64,000 nt of DNA from Limanda limanda (Eukaryota > Chordata > Actinopteri > Pleuronectiformes > Pleuronectidae): NCBI RefSeq assembly GCF_963576545.1, contig NC_083649.1:10500146-10564145 (forward strand), written 5' to 3'. Both the position numbers and the translations under genes were made by a program. Positions 48,601-59,400 of the stretch are shown here, one piece after another (position 1 is the first letter of the stretch; every line of letters begins with the position of its first letter). The notes beneath the pieces are model-generated. The model was not told the origin of the DNA and did not search any database. It worked only from the letters and a program-made list of their open reading frames with translations.

Positions 48601-51600
48601 GCAAATAGCAGAGCCACTCTCCTCCCTCCCAGCCGCAGCATTAGATTTCGTCCATGAAGATCAGAAATAGGATTAGGGACAAGGGGACAGCCTGACAGAG
48701 GTCAATACCCACGAATACATGTGTGAGATCCAAGAACACAATATCACTCAGGTTATAGGGGCTGAATGACTCATATCATGGCCCCAGGAGGACCTCTGTA
48801 TTCACGCAGTACCAGTCTGAATCCCCTTAAGAATGTCATGGAAAATCCCACGCATTCTTCATTAACTTGATATGATCTATTTCTATTTACTAGTACTTTT
48901 CTGTTCTTAAGCATGTCATTGTTGGACATTTGTTACCCGTGCTGTCTCCTGAGCCTTTCAAATGTCAAAAGCTCCCGGAACAATAACACACATGTGATGA
49001 TTCTAACGTGGCTTTAAGATATTTGTCCACCAACGTGGCACAAATATTGAAATACATTTTTATGGAAAAACCCTACGAGATCAAAGTGTGTTTTGCTAGG
49101 CCCTCCTAACTCACATTGCAGGATGATCTATTTTACATCATGTTACAATGTCAGTTTGGCAGAAGGAGCCTGGGCCTCATGCAGCAGGGTATTTGCTTCG
49201 AGTACATACAGTACTTGTCTGACGGAGCCCGAGGAGAGTCACATGAATCTTATTTTTCAAGCATCAACACATTCTCTTGAGTTCAGACTGAGACATAATC
49301 AATCTAATGGAGAAAATTAATGAAGGGACGTTGCATCACGAGAGCTATTTTCTAGGTTTCACAAAAAGACAGAAGTTGTTCTGAAATCAAACTGTCCTAA
49401 TTAACTACGATCACAACTTAGTTGCCTCTTATGTCTGACCATCCTCCATATTTAGCTCTATACGGCTGCTGGGGTCTCTAGTTAAGTATCTTCAGCTACT
49501 TGATTCCTAAAAAAGATGGATAGAAATGAAAGTTGTGCATTGAAGCTGCTGTAGAATTTGGAAATTTAGAGAAAAAAACAACAAAACATTGGCAGTGTTT
49601 TTCCACACTTGGTTATCGAACTGAAAGGATCCACGCTGCATCTCACATCAGGTCTAATTACCTTGAACTGTTTCAGCTCAAGCTCTGCGGGAGAAACCCA
49701 CGATCGTATCACAGCCTTCATCTGAGCAGCATTCTTGCTTTGAAAATAGTAAAGTAAAAAGACCATGTGCCCCTTCCGGTTGACTGCGTGACTAAACTAC
49801 AAGATACTCCCCAATGACTGCAGCTATGGAGAGGTCAGGTAAAGCCCACGCATTAGTCACTTCTTTAATAATAGCAATACTTATTATAGAACAGATAAAC
49901 ACAGCGATTAGTCTGTGAGCTGTGGCAAAAGCAGAGGATATGTTAAATAAAAATAGCAGCATGGAAACCTTGTAATGTTCTCAAAACTTTGTGTGATATT
50001 CTCACATGATTCAGAGATCATCACACTGGACGATACAATAGAAACTTCACTTGTCATGCCTCTGTATGTGTCCACTTACCGTTCACACATACTGCTTTGA
50101 CGAAAGCCTGGTATGTAATAAAAACAAAATGTATTTGTTGGCAGGATTAAGTAATAACCAGATAACTGATTTTCCTCAAAACTTTTCCGACGGATGCAGT
50201 TTGGGCCAAGAAAGAACACATGAACTTTTGAGCAGAATTGATTAAGGGTGCAGAACCAGGATCTGTTCCCCTTATTCAACATTGGGAGATGAGGGGACTT
50301 TTTGTGAGTCTATCCGGCACATCAATGACATGCTGTGGTAATAACTATGACCAGAAATTAAATGTGGTGAAGTTCTGGAGAACGATCGAGATTTTGTGGA
50401 TACAAATATGTATTATAAGGGGGAAGATAGTATTCAGTTGCTTGAACTGTACAATTTAAAACCTGCAACAACTACCAATATGTGAGGTACAAGCTCTTTT
50501 GACAGATCTCTAATAGTAACACAGATATGTCAAGACTTTGACTTCAACATTTTGAACTGTGGCAAATCGAGTGGCAGAGGTGAGCTCTCCAAGTGCTCTT
50601 CTAGTTTGAGTCTGTCTTCATGTCTGAGCTGCGACAGGCAAACTTTGACAGGTTTATCTTTGACAGGCTGTCAGCGCATTTCAAGGCTTTCAGACCTCTG
50701 TCAAACCGCACTAACAGTTAGTCGCTTCAGGTACAACTTCCTTTACCATGCAGGCCTTTACATCACCCCCCCCTCTTCTACGCCCACAGTAAGTGACTAT
50801 ACTTAACATACTATAGCCGCTGACATACATGTACATGAGTACCTGCAAACAATGAATGTGGGACATCAAGCAAATGATTAGCTGAGCTTAATGATACTTC
50901 AGAGAAGCAGGGTCCTGTATTTATTGTAGTCACATTCCCATTATATTTAAATCTCAAATACTTCTTCTGCACACGTTCACAGTATTACACTTACACGTCA
51001 GTGTTTGAGTTGATTTTTGCAAAATTCTATAAACTTATAATAATTAAGTTAATATTATAGTAGTGGCATTAAAATTATATTATATTATATTATTTATATT
51101 ATATTATATTATAGAGACATTTGTCAAAATCACAGAGGGATCCAGCTTTGAAACTCAAGAATAATCATAGTCCACAGAGACTGGGAATTAATCTGCAGGA
51201 CTGGTGGTGTGACAACAAGATAGCAGCCTCGGGGGTGCCAGTTGCAGCCATCACTGATATCACAGGAAGACATTGCAAACAACGGCGTAAACAGCCATCT
51301 GTGGTGTCAAAAGTGCCAGCTGATTCCCACTGATATCCTCTCTCCCTTATCCTGCCCTGATCTGCTAACAAGGACCTGGCAGCCCCCTCAGTGCGGGCTG
51401 GTCTCTGTAGCTCCCACTCATGGTGGGGGTCGAACAATGAGGGGTTTGCACTGTAAGAGTGAGGAGGTACCAAGTTTCTTACAGTTCAACTTTCACGAAC
51501 AACGACTGGACAGATTACGATGAAACTTTAGGAAAGGATGCAGTATGAGTCAGGGAAGAACCTATTCAATTTTGGTCTGAATCTGGATTACGGGGCATGC

Positions 51601-54157
51601 CCAGGAATTTCTTTCCCTAAAGTTGCGAGATTTAAAAGCTTAAAATTTTCTCCAGAGAATAATTCCTGGATCTTGATGAAAACAAAATTTGGCGTATTAA
51701 GGGGACTGATTACTTTAAGTGTGTGCAATTCGTTGCAGCTTGAATGAATTAAAGGAGACTATAAGAACTTGGCAGAGGTATGCAGCTCCAACCGGGGCCG
51801 TTAATTAATCTGATAGGCTTCTAATTAAGAAGCAAGCTATGGCTTGTATATGTGAACTTGTAACAGGCAAGGACGGCAACATCTTTCTGCTACTGAAATA
51901 CTGATACGAGTTGATTAATATGAAAATGATTGTTTTAACATGTCTGTCACTGCCTTGACAGGAACCAAGACACGGGCTCAATACAACGATCATCAGAAGC
52001 AGGGAAACACAGATAGTCAATGAAACACACAAACACAAAAAACTGAAGAAAAAAGAAAACAGGAGATTTCTGACATCAGAACTGAGGAGGTTAATGTGGG
52101 TCAAGTGCAAAGATATGGGGATAATTCGTAACAGGCTGTGATTGCAATTATTTGCTCGGCCACCTGCGAGGATGATGAGGTGGAGCGGTCCAAGCAGAAA
52201 CTCGAGAGAAAAAAAGAAATAAAAATCCCTCACAGGCAATTTACTCGGATTTGAATTACCAAATCATTACATTTGCATGCATCAACAGAGAGTTGGCAGA
52301 GGAGACTGCCCATTATATGTGTCGAGACAGACTGGTCTTATTTAAGTGCTGAAGGAAGATACAGGGAAATTGGCAAATCAGAGGCCATAGTTTTATCAGC
52401 ATTATCATCATTATTATCATCATCATCTTCACATTATTATTATTATTATTATTAATAAAAGTGCGTTATTTACCATCTGTGTTTTGTCGTGCTCTCCATC
52501 CTTCACCATAAAGACAAGGACCAGAGAATGGAGTGTTGTGGGGGGGGGAGAAAAACAAGAATATCATATATCAGTGCTTCTTTCGGCAGCTCTTTTCAAA
52601 ATAAAAGTCACACTTCCAGTTGAGTGCCTGGAGAAACACTGCACAACAAAACAGCTGATTTACAGGATAATATTTAGCAATCATACAACTCTAAACATTC
52701 ACTGTAGCGGCTCATTTCAAGTGCTTGCTTATATACTTGTACACGTTTCTACATATCTTCTGTAGCCTAAAATAATATTTCATTGCAGAGAGGAAACAAA
52801 AAAATGCAGACATTATTAACCACCGGTCACATTTGAGTCCAGAGCTGTTATATCCATGTTCACAACATCAACTTACATTCAGAGAACTGATTTCCCTGCA
52901 GCAAGTCTGGTCACTAATTCTATTATTCCACTAGGCAGATAGTGAGTGTGGCAAGAAAACAGGCTGTAGGTCTTCTAACTGTAGCAGAGCAGGGTCAATA
53001 AAATAAACAGAGTGGTTTGGTAACTGTTCCCCAGTGCATTGTTTATGAATGTGTATGCAATAATCCGTTTATGGAAGAGGAGCGGAGCTGGGGCGGTGGA
53101 ATGCACGGCAGAAAGCATTTAGCACAAACGTAACCTGACACGTAAACGTCTTGCCTGAGACATGATCTGAGTCCTGTAGTTGAATGACTGTATTAAGATT
53201 AACATATAAAGATACGAGGCGAACCTGTGCTAATGGGAAATTGTTATGGTAGTTGTAATATTTCAAAATTAATAACTTTTTGCCTGTAATTTTGATCCTG
53301 GTTGTTTTCGGGACAAAGAGGAAATTATAAGAGAAGGTGAGGCGGTGACATGCGAGAACCAAGATTCAAACTTGCACAGCGACTACGTGATGTGTGTCCA
53401 CAAAAGCACAACTACTCCACTCTGACATCGGACTGTGAGACGGGATTAGATTTGTATTCCTGCGTCAGAGAAGAGCCTCAAGAGATGACCTTGTGTAATT
53501 GAAATGAAAGAGTCTTTGGAACAAAGTGTAACTGATGTTAACTGCTAGTAGGGGCACATGTACAAGGTTGTGAATGTATAAATAAAGAATGTATGCAAAT
53601 GTGATTAAACCTTGTGTTAATGTGGCCAGGAATACTTGGTACAAAATGAAAAAAAGAGACATTTCTGCCACGTGCTTCTTGAAGCCTCTGCACATTTATA
53701 CACCGCCCATGCACGTGCTTTTTGATTAGACCTCTTCTAAAGACTGTGTGGGTGTGGACAAACTGGATTTGAGTTTTATGACATCATGAATTCCCCCCAT
53801 ATTTCCAATTATTTCAACCTGACCAGGTCCAGTCAGTCGGGGTAATTAAGGAGACGTCTGGTGGTTGTGTGCAGAGGCTTTGAAACACCGGTGTGAACCC
53901 TATCATTTGTCATCATGCCGGTTGTCAGGATGTGGTGAATGATGGAGTGATTGATTGAGGGAGTGGAAGCAGGAAAGTGGAACCAACCTTCGACGGCCCT
54001 CTTGAAGAACACCTTGCAGCTGCCGCAGGTCACGACACCGTAGTGGCATCCCGACGCCTCGTCCGAACACACCAAGCAGATCTTATGGGTCTGACCGCCG
54101 GGCTTGGACTGGCCTGCCGCTGCAGAGCTGCTGGTCTCTCCTGTTCTGGGAGATGAG
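36505..54157 (-). CDS. nr3c1: nr3c1 glucocorticoid receptor, DNA- and ligand-binding exons
   Basis: Cortisol-activated nuclear receptor that moves from cytoplasm to nucleus and binds GRE DNA as a dimer. Seven constitutive exons on the minus strand (54157-53988, 47436-47320, 44064-43795, 42353-42209, 39673-39543, 37274-37117, 36657-36505) encode 380 residues plus TGA. Lengths 117, 145, 131 and 158 nt equal those I recall for human exons 4, 6, 7 and 8. Finger 1 [20 protein letters not shown] has the CGSCKV P-box; finger 2 has CAGRNDC (D-box). The ligand domain keeps [10 protein letters not shown] (Asn and Gln contacts), LGWRSY (Arg contact), CFYTF (Thr contact) and the helix-12 [18 protein letters not shown] and KAIVKREEN distinguish it from NR3C2. 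The N-terminal exon 2 lies beyond 64000. A 27-nt alternative exon sits at 52474-52500, pointing to a teleost GR1-type gene. Confidence 0.96.
36658..37116 (-). repeat. nr3c1: nr3c1 intron 8 with GCGT-type tract at its 5' end
   Basis: A 459-bp intron. On the plus strand 37040-37111 is an alternating GT/GC tract (gtgcgtgcgtgcg, then repeated gcgcgtgt), beginning six bases inside the donor. Alternating purine-pyrimidine DNA of this type favours Z-DNA. Read-through into it stays open for 27 codons (see findings). Confidence 0.85.
37117..37274 (-). CDS. nr3c1: nr3c1 exon 8, ligand-binding domain
   Basis: 158 nt encode [20 protein letters not shown] then [20 protein letters not shown] and [12 protein letters not shown]. 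It is nearly identical to the human NR3C1 segment. Acceptor gtgtgtag, donor gtcagg (a non-consensus +3/+4). Confidence 0.97.
37275..39542 (-). other. nr3c1: nr3c1 intron 7
   Basis: 2.3 kb. Small CA tract next to exon 8 (37286-37302) and a few homopolymer runs; no repeat family or exon recognised. Confidence 0.55.
39543..39673 (-). CDS. nr3c1: nr3c1 exon 7, ligand-binding domain
   Basis: 131 nt, as in human, encode [40 protein letters not shown] and LST. Donor gtaaca; acceptor cctttcag. YDQCKHMLYVSSELHRLQ in human becomes [18 protein letters not shown] here, a normal level of teleost divergence. Confidence 0.96.
40019..40178 (+). mobile_element. solo LTR, 160 bp, with 5-bp target duplication
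   Basis: Starts TG (tgtcatatacggtag) and ends CA (gcattgctttaca), flanked by ccagc at 40014-40018 and 40179-40183. Inside are a TATA-like gtatataag (about 40092) and an AATAAA in ttcaataaagcg (about 40130), in the order expected for an LTR promoter and polyadenylation signal. No internal retrotransposon sequence remains. Family not identified. Confidence 0.7.
41361..42045. repeat. degenerate 33-bp minisatellite, about 10 units, split by a SINE
   Basis: Unit close to ataaattcctctcagtttca followed by gtctaatttcctc. About seven units lie before the SINE and three after it, spaced mostly by 32-34 bp. Similarity is highest in units nearest the SINE. Confidence 0.8.
41594..41937 (+). mobile_element. 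tRNA-derived SINE with 8-bp target duplication
   Basis: About 344 bp flanked by taaattga (41586-41593 and 41938-41945). It has a perfect B box ggttcgactcc (41675-41685) and an A-box-like tggactagtgg (about 41620). The head carries two local duplications: a 19-bp unit gagaggcggtggactag.. (41592 and 41611) and tctctggttcg twice before the B box. The tail ends in ataaataaatgtatctttat. Confidence 0.75.
42209..42353 (-). CDS. nr3c1: nr3c1 exon 6, ligand-binding domain
   Basis: 145 nt encode [40 protein letters not shown] and APDLVIN. LGWRSY contains the Arg that contacts the steroid A-ring in known receptors. Acceptor ttcctag, donor gtgcgt. Confidence 0.97.
42354..43794 (-). other. nr3c1: nr3c1 intron 5
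   Basis: 1.4 kb with poly-C/G tracts near 42819, 43635 and 43767, the last immediately followed by a T10 run close to the exon 5 donor. The 138-codon plus frame at 42711-43127 is not supported. Confidence 0.55.
43795..44064 (-). CDS. nr3c1: nr3c1 exon 5, hinge and start of ligand-binding domain
   Basis: 270 nt (human about nine longer) encode [20 protein letters not shown] (basic hinge/nuclear localisation), then [60 protein letters not shown] and [19 protein letters not shown] keeps the Asn and Gln ligand contacts of helix 3. Confidence 0.96.
44065..47319 (-). other. nr3c1: nr3c1 intron 4
   Basis: 3.3 kb. A segment near 44310-44650 with ggatttatcgataaa and gaatcggcatcgcccccaaaa resembles part of a fish hAT-type repeat, with unclear ends. 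The 142-codon frame at 45229-45657 and others have no domain. Otherwise nothing recognised. Confidence 0.5.
47320..47436 (-). CDS. nr3c1: nr3c1 exon 4, second zinc finger
   Basis: 117 nt encode [20 protein letters not shown] then [18 protein letters not shown], with the glycine before QHNY split at the junction. AGRND is the D-box used in dimer contacts. Acceptor ccttcacag, donor gtaaac. Confidence 0.97.
48140..48770 (-). mobile_element. LINE reverse-transcriptase fragment with FADD motif
   Basis: The plus strand reads as the antisense of a common fish non-LTR element: aaggctgagctcagccaccc, cttcacttggggcagaatat, catcatctgcaaatagcaga, acaaggggacagcctg. On the minus strand 48605-48591 encodes FADDV within LLFADDVVL, the reverse-transcriptase active site. 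A stop follows soon after, and the frame is broken elsewhere. Probably Rex1/L2-like. Confidence 0.75.
51072..51113. repeat. TATAT-type tandem repeat
   Basis: About eight 5-bp TATAT units with one irregularity, in an nr3c1 intron. Confidence 0.9.
51490..51790 (+). repeat. interspersed repeat copy
   Basis: Has acgactggacagattacgat, gaataattcctggatcttga, gtgtgcaattcgttgcagct and an end ggcagaggtatgcagctcc. It shares phrases with copies at 22380, 34960 and 57680. Confidence 0.55.
52398..52454. repeat. ATT/ATC trinucleotide repeat
   Basis: Trinucleotide tract whose right edge is 19 bp from the donor of the 27-nt nr3c1 exon. Confidence 0.9.
52474..52500 (-). CDS. nr3c1: nr3c1 27-nt alternative microexon (nine-residue inter-finger insert)
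   Basis: On the minus strand the exon reads ga tgg aga gca cga caa aac aca gat g, bordered by ...tttatggtgaag and gtaaataa. The preceding exon ends in phase 1 (gaa g) and the next starts gc caa. Including it therefore inserts exactly nine residues (WRARQNTD plus a split Gly) between VEG and QHNY, without a frame change. The same insert is known from rainbow trout GR1 and other teleost receptors as an alternatively spliced form. The acceptor lacks a C at -3 and a strong pyrimidine tract close by, consistent with regulated use. It is too short for ORF detection. Confidence 0.93.
53988..54157 (-). CDS. nr3c1: nr3c1 exon 3, first zinc finger
   Basis: 170 nt encode a short Ser/Ala/Gly linker ([20 protein letters not shown]), [26 protein letters not shown] and [10 protein letters not shown]. 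The CGSCKV P-box sets GRE recognition. Acceptor ttttccag, donor gttggt. Human exon 3 is 167 nt, so the phase is kept. Confidence 0.97.
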
Positions 54158-57100
54158 CTGGAAAATGAGCAGAAGGAGAAAGAGAGAAATGTGAAGACGG
54201 GTGACTTACAGATGTTTGTGGCAAATTCAAGAAAGTGTGCATAGGCTTGGTTTGTGAGTATAGAAAGCCTCTATGGAATATTGTGAGGATGATAGGAGAC
54301 ATGACAGATGCAGTCTACTAAGGAAAACCTTAACTAACAAGTATCAGAAAACTGATAAACATGATAGTTCTGTTCCATCTTTTTTCCTGTATTTCACTTG
54401 TGATATTCATTGAGTTATAAATATAGAAAATAATACAAGAATATTTGCAGACTGAAGGAAGGATTTTGTATGAATTCCATGTAAGAAAAGTTTAATAAAG
54501 AAAACTGATAAACATTTCCATTGTGATGCTGCTTCTCTGAAAGACAGGTTTTCAATGTTACTGCTGATATAAAGTACAGAATTGAACAAAATGAAATGAA
54601 CAATATTATATTTGACAACGTGCAGTCTGGATATAGAAATGATAGATTCCAAAAAATGGAAATTGTAAATATAATTAATTGATTATCGATGTTGGCAACA
54701 ATTTTTTAAAATGAATGTTTTTGTGTCCTCAGAATAGAAGTTGTTATTTTTTCTCATAATGGATTTTTATAACATGAAACACGGAGAATCCAACTTTCAT
54801 TTCTACAAATGACAATAAAGAAGCTGATTAAGTCACCATTGTAACCCATTAGCGTTTTACAGGGAGACTGGATCCTGGATATGTGCTGTTGTAAACCGCA
54901 TGAAAAAAAACATTAAATATGAGAGATCATTGTTGAGTTTTTGTGCACAAAGTAAACTACAAAGTTATAAACTGTCAAAACTGTGAAAGGTCAAGTGTGA
55001 CTCAGACTAAACTTTGACTGAGAATATGGGACACACTCATACCTTTTCACACCCATAAAATAAATTTAGATTGATACTGTGATGAGTTACTGAAGCTGAA
55101 GTAGCAGAGGCTCGTCCCTTCACGAATGCAGCTCAGTAGAAGTGAAACCCAGTGAATCACCACCGCTGGTGACGGATCCTCTGCAGTTCCAAACAAGGCT
55201 TCAGAGTGTGAACATTTCGGTCAATCATGTGACCAGAAATCTGTCAAGTGCGACTAAACATTTTCCCTGGTCACACCAGTGCACTTGACATTGAGCAGGT
55301 CTGTTTCTGCGTGTGTAAATGTTTATGAGTTATACCTTATTCCCACCCACATTCTGCAAAAACCCTACTCCTGCTCTGACCGGCTCTGACCAGCTCTGAC
55401 CTGATGCTCCTCACCTCTGAATGCAGGTGGGGGGGGGGGGGGGGCATTGTGCAACTCTGCCCTGTATATCTCCTGGAGTGGTATCACAATCTTAAAACCA
55501 TACCAGCAATTCAAAGTGACGATAACAACTGATTGTTTCAAGAATATTGCTGCAGTGCCTGGTATCACCTGTCCCCAGCCCTGATAGACACAGTCCCGTC
55601 CTCCCACCCCCCCGACAGCTGCCTCCCCTGCCGCCTCTCAACACACGCAACACTGACCCCACATCTTCGGCGGCGATGACCTCACTTGACTCAGAGCCAG
55701 AGGCAACAACATTAAAAAAAGATACATTCCTTCCTCGAAGAATGGGTTGTCTCATTTCCTGGGCTCCTCACACATCATAAAACTGCCAGCGATATGCATT
55801 ACATGTGTCGCAGAGAGTGCTGCTAACGCTGGGGACGCTCGACTTCCCCAACTCAAAAACGTTAAAAAACGTACGTTGCCTCCCGGAATCACATCCTGAA
55901 CCATGACAGGTGTTTCAACAGTGCAACCACAGCAGCAAACCTAGTCCTAATCTCACCCCCGAGCCTACACTTGTGTTGCAATGCAAATGAAAGCCTGGTT
56001 TAAATAACTTGTTTGAGAGATTAACATGCGCACACAAAGCCGTCATTATCCCCGGCCGTCTATAATTAGACTTAAAGCAACTGAGACACCTGAGCAGCAG
56101 CGTGAAGCTTAACCAGGCAACTGAGACCAATTTGTCAGAGGTATCGCAGGCAAATTGTCAGCATGTCAGATGAGAGTATGTGAGGTTATAGGGGCGCGTG
56201 GAGGCCAGACTCCAGACTAGTGTTAGACTGACACTGCTCCACGATCCACGCCAGGAATTTGACAGCATTAGAGGGTCTTAAATTTCCCTCTGTTTTCCCC
56301 CTTGATTGTTTTTACAGCGCCCTAGTCGGAATGTATATGGGAATTATGTAACAGAGCTGGCTGGCTAAGCTCGATAATGACTTGACATTCAGACCTATAG
56401 CTATTTCGATGTTGTAATCGACTAATGCTGCCAAGTGTTGTTTCTGCCTTTCTTTTTGCTGTGCCGGGCCTCAAAGCTACAGAACCCTGTAGTAGCGCGT
56501 GAAAGGAAATTTAGCGTCCAGACACGCAGACCAGGAGCAACCCCCCCCCCCCCCACTCGTAACCGCAAAACAAGCACGACCCAACTTCACCGTGGCTGGT
56601 GCCTCATGGTCATTGGAAAGACAACACTCGCTTGTGCAAACTGGACGGCGACCAAGGGGAGTAGAGGTGCTGTATGTTGGAAGGCGTCCAGCTATGTTTA
56701 TATCACCCGGCTTCACAGTGAACGGGCCCAGATCATTCCAGACACATGAAGACAGGTTTGGCAGAGGTCTGGACAAAATATACAATCGCTCTGTTTTGAA
56801 GATGGCATAAACACAGTGGGAAAAGGGAGAGCAGGGAGCTCGTTCCCAGAGTCTGGAAGAGAGAGAAGCTAAATCCAGAAATACCATCCCCTGTATATTC
56901 AAAGAATCCATGCATTATTTTGGCTCTAAACAAAAGTACAGTATGGCACCGCAATGACAATTTAAAGAGGACTAGCTTTTGTGGTCCAAACTCCACCAGT
57001 GCACTAGGTTTCTTCAAACATCCAATATACACAAGTCAACCTCAGACCATGAAGGTTGCATGACTTGCACCTAAATGACTGTGTGCGCTTCATTCAGAAA

Positions 57101-57679
57101 CTCTTCCAAGCCACAACCTCTGACTGTTTTTAACTCCCTTCCTCATTTTTAGACGAACACATTCATATAGGCGCCCGGATGGCCACATGTGAATTTGCTG
57201 TAACATAAGGCTCTATTCAGTGCAAAGCTATTTATAAGATTCAGAGAAATACTAACATGAATTCCCACAGTGATCACATTGCCTACCATGACCTGCACAG
57301 GCTGTGACGAGACTGTATGCCTAATATGTACCACACTTCACTCAGGATGGTCAGTCAGGTAATAATGGGGGTGTGTATGGAAGCTGTCCTCCGTTGAGTT
57401 AAGGACGAGGATTGCGGTGTCCGGTGATTTGCTCATCTCCCCGGCTCTCTCATTACTTGAAGCAGCTACGGTCGGACTGGATGCTGTGAACACTAATTAC
57501 TGGGGCAGTGCTTGACCTGTGATGGCTCTATCAACAGACTCCCCAGACACTGAAGCCAGACACGGCCGCCAACCACCCAACTGCGGCAATTTCAGGCAAT
57601 TACTGTACACTGCATTTGTTTCATCAGTCAGAGCTACACTTCAATACTTGAACTAACTTGTGTTTTCACCTGCCCGTTT

Positions 57680-58040
57680 GTTTGCGAGACAACGCAAAAA
57701 CTACTGGACAGATTAACACACCACTTGGGGGAACGCTGCCATGTTGGCCCTATAAGAACCAATTACACTTTGGTGCAGATCCATGGTTTCATTTTCTTTA
57801 ACATTGCGAAAAATGGGCATTCTCAAAAAATTTTATAGATTTGTCAGTGAACAATTTCAAGGATCTTGTTCTTGAAAAACATCAGGGATGTTGTGTGAAT
57901 TCATATTCATGGTTGTGTCCATTATGGTGCAGCTCCAAATAAAGATTGTGATCTAAGGAATTTAAATGGGGTTTAGTGAGAGGACTGCTGGGCCTTGGCA
58001 GAAGTATGTTCTCTCATGAGTACCACTCTAATGTTTAATG
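57680..58040 (+). repeat. interspersed repeat copy, nearly full family pattern
   Basis: Runs from gtttgtttgcgagacaacgc and aaaactactggacagattaa, through ttggtgcagatccatggttt, to gccttggcagaagtatgttc and tctcatgagtacc. It is the longest of four copies seen in the window. Confidence 0.6.
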
Positions 58041-59084
58041 TTTTCATTTTAATGACTATTTGGGTATTTTAATGTTCATTCCAGAGCTAAAAAAACCTGT
58101 CACATGATACATAATTCAATAAGCTTTTATTCTGGTAGTGTAAAATGACCACAGGGTGGAGTATGAATTGAAACAGCACCCACCCACTGACTCCTGCTCT
58201 AACTTCCACGCTCGTCCTTTCACTCAGTCAACAAGCATGGCTCTGAGCCACGCAGCACAGTTTCAGGCCTTATTAGTTTTGTCTTCATACTGGATGATTC
58301 ACTGTAATAAATAACTGCACTTTTGTTTGGTCACACACACACACTCAGCAAAAGTAATTTGTGTGTGCTGATGGGCAAGAGCAAATCCGAAACTAACTCA
58401 CACTGCAGACAGTGACAGACACACACACACAAACTCTAATCTAGCAAAGACGCCCACACACGCTATCACCAATTCTATCAGGGGAAACTTAAGCAACACA
58501 CGTGAATACACAGGAAAAAGTAGGTTGCACTTTTTTGCTGCGCTATCTCTGCCCACATTTCCCCCAAACGTGTGTGAACACATTTTTTCAAAATGCAAAT
58601 GAAAAGAAAGTCTGAGCAAGCGAGTCTGTGCTGAGGGTTTCGAGGCATGCTGCCAGTCACGTCTGCCTACAAACAGGATCCTCTGTGCGAACACATGAAA
58701 ACAATATGCGTCAAAACCAAGAGGCTGTTCAGAAATATTGGAGGGCCTTGGCAGCGAGACTTAAAAATAAGACAATAAATCAAACGAAACCCTGCCGCTA
58801 CAGACAGTGTGTGCCTGCAGGTCTTTGTTAAGAATGCACAAATATTTCTAGAGTGCGTAATACATAACTGAAAGTCAGAAATAAACTTCTCTCTCCAGTT
58901 CTATCCAAATGCTAATAAATATTCACAATAATGTACATGAAAAAAACAACTGCCAACATATTATGGTCACATTCAGGATCATATTTTTAATTTGGATTAT
59001 TACTTCAAAAGGGTTCTTATGTGCCAATGTTCAGACATTTCGCATTTACTCATATTGTCCGAATGCTGCAGCTCCTCTTTTCAG

Positions 59085-59400
59085 CCTGGGTCTGAAACAC
59101 TTGGTTGGAGCTCCTGTCTCTTTAAGCCCCCCCCCCCCACCCCCACCCCCTTTGCTCTGATTGGCCAGCTGGCTCACTCTGTTGGGATTGGTCAACCACT
59201 TCCAGTACAGGTAGGAAATGTTGGCCACTGCTATCAATTTACCTGGCTCTGTTACACTAACCGCTATTAACTGTGTTTATTATGCAAATGAAGAGGAAGT
59301 CAGTGTTTCCTATGGGGCGGAGGAGCTCCCTCTATCGCAGACTTTGGGTTTTTAAATGCACAAAACACAACAACACACTGACAAAGCAAATAGCTCTAGT
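59085..59400 (+). repeat. high-copy fish interspersed repeat
   Basis: Contains gctcctgtctctttaagccc, ctctgattggccagctggct, tttattatgcaaatgaagag and ctccctctatcgcagacttt, recognised from memory as an abundant teleost repeat. The poly-C run at 59129-59138 is within it. Confidence 0.6.

Larger units (their letters stand above)
47437..53987 (-). other. nr3c1: nr3c1 intron between the two zinc-finger exons
   Basis: 6.55 kb containing a LINE fragment (about 48140-48770), a TATAT tract (51072-51113), an interspersed repeat (about 51490-51790), a trinucleotide ATT/ATC tract (52398-52454) and the 27-nt alternative exon (52474-52500). Confidence 0.8.

Noticed and set aside
51805..52239. 144-codon minus-strand frame in the nr3c1 intron
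   Set aside because: Low-complexity hydrophobic/Ser-rich translation, no homology recognised, no exon borders.
36505..54157. Identity as mineralocorticoid receptor (nr3c2), which also neighbours an arhgap gene (arhgap10)
   Set aside because: [23 protein letters not shown] and the [13 protein letters not shown] linker next door fit NR3C1 and ARHGAP26.
56477..56911. 144-codon minus frame overlapping 103-104-codon plus frames
   Set aside because: Crosses a poly-C run and overlaps frames on both strands; no recognisable domain.
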